This document shows positions 59,176 through 59,260 of a stretch of DNA of 59,260 bases, in pieces. The position numbers and the translations under genes were made by a program. The notes under the pieces were generated by a model that was not told where the DNA came from, did no database searches, and saw only the letters and a program-made list of their open reading frames with translations. Numbering within the stretch: the stretch's first letter is position 1; the number at the start of each line of letters is the position of its first letter. The stretch comes from CAZWCX01 sp964632945 (GTDB lineage: Bacteria > Planctomycetota > MHYJ01 > WSZJ01 > CAZWCX01). The stretch covers positions 1-59,260 of the forward strand of contig CAZWCX010000035.1 in assembly GCA_964632945.1 (NCBI GenBank), written 5' to 3'.

Positions 59176-59260
59176 TCATTCCCAGTAACGGACGACCGTG
59201 GCGTACTTGCTCAACCCGAGCGCCCGGGCGATCGCCGGAGCGTACTTCACGGTCAACCCC
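59176..59260 (-). CDS. C-terminal end of a gene cut by the window edge
   Basis: About 27 codons are visible on the minus strand, ending LGLSKYATVVRYWE and a TGA at 59178-59176. The residues are ordinary-looking and amphipathic, unlike the low-complexity shadow frames, and the stop is followed by the strong hairpin at 59172-59135. The product cannot be identified from this fragment. Confidence 0.55.
   Translation of the reverse strand, partial: GLTVKYAPAIARALGLSKYATVVRYWE

Noticed and set aside
1..59260. tRNA or rRNA genes, insertion sequences, prophage or integrase genes
   Set aside because: I looked for cloverleaf-type GTTCRANNC arms, rRNA blocks and transposase DDE motifs by eye and saw none; a covariance-model scan would be decisive.

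Overview
The window is very GC-rich and densely coded on both strands. Genes are packed with 4-nt ATGA/GTGA overlaps, mostly have GGAG-type ribosome sites, and several carry sigma70-like promoters (TTGNNN-N16-18-TANNNT). A double Ser/Thr kinase with TPRs, an ECF sigma factor, RING-like, GIDE and TMEM43 membrane proteins, multi-zinc-ribbon proteins and a substrate-binding/OmpA fusion together suggest a large-genome environmental bacterium, perhaps Planctomycetota or a neighbouring high-GC phylum. This is an inference: there is no rRNA or other marker gene to fix taxonomy. A run of 100 N inside a tandem repeat (39338-39437) shows this is a scaffolded draft or metagenome assembly.

Layout. 1-632: a minus-strand remnant resembling the C-terminus of a MUG/TDG mismatch DNA glycosylase, then a promoter. 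633-6804: a tight five-gene operon encoding an unknown protein, a Ycf46-like AAA+ ATPase, a vWA protein, a pyruvate-kinase-like TIM barrel and a divergent adenylosuccinate-synthetase-like enzyme. I recognise no described system with this composition, and it is the best candidate for something new. 6938-9372: a KefB-type antiporter and a divergent promoter region. 9373-14124: a 1200-aa double kinase-TPR protein and a RING-like membrane protein. 14254-14345: two overlapping hairpins. 14349-17671: queA, a PLD-type nuclease, a GIDE-domain protein and an ECF sigma factor. 17689-19385: a CoA-transferase-like pair that has lost the catalytic glutamate. 19477-25298: a metallopeptidase-TPR protein, topA behind a consensus promoter, a zinc-ribbon protein and a membrane protein with a winged-helix-like tail.

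25295-36247 reads as a glycan or cell-surface modification region: NodU-type carbamoyltransferase, two AsnB-type amidotransferases, a DUF354 GT-B-like protein, a GAF-GGDEF protein and a UDP-GlcNAc 2-epimerase, with trmL and a small membrane protein inserted. 36315-38048 is a large unrecognised protein. 38132-42946 (minus) is gatC-gatA-gatB followed by a metallopeptidase-like gene containing a KEAGA repeat interrupted by the assembly gap. 44208-48651 is a branched-chain amino acid ABC operon (SBP, LivH, LivM, LivG) without livF, under a consensus promoter. 48857-50215 encodes a protein with two L7/L12-CTD/ClpS-like domains joined by a Glu-rich linker, ending in a clear terminator. 50309-57532 (minus) holds a substrate-binding/OmpA fusion, a polytopic membrane protein, an isopropylmalate/homocitrate-synthase-like enzyme, a TMEM43 protein and a coiled-coil membrane-anchored protein. 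57697-59094 is an NhaD-type antiporter, and the right edge cuts into a further minus-strand gene.
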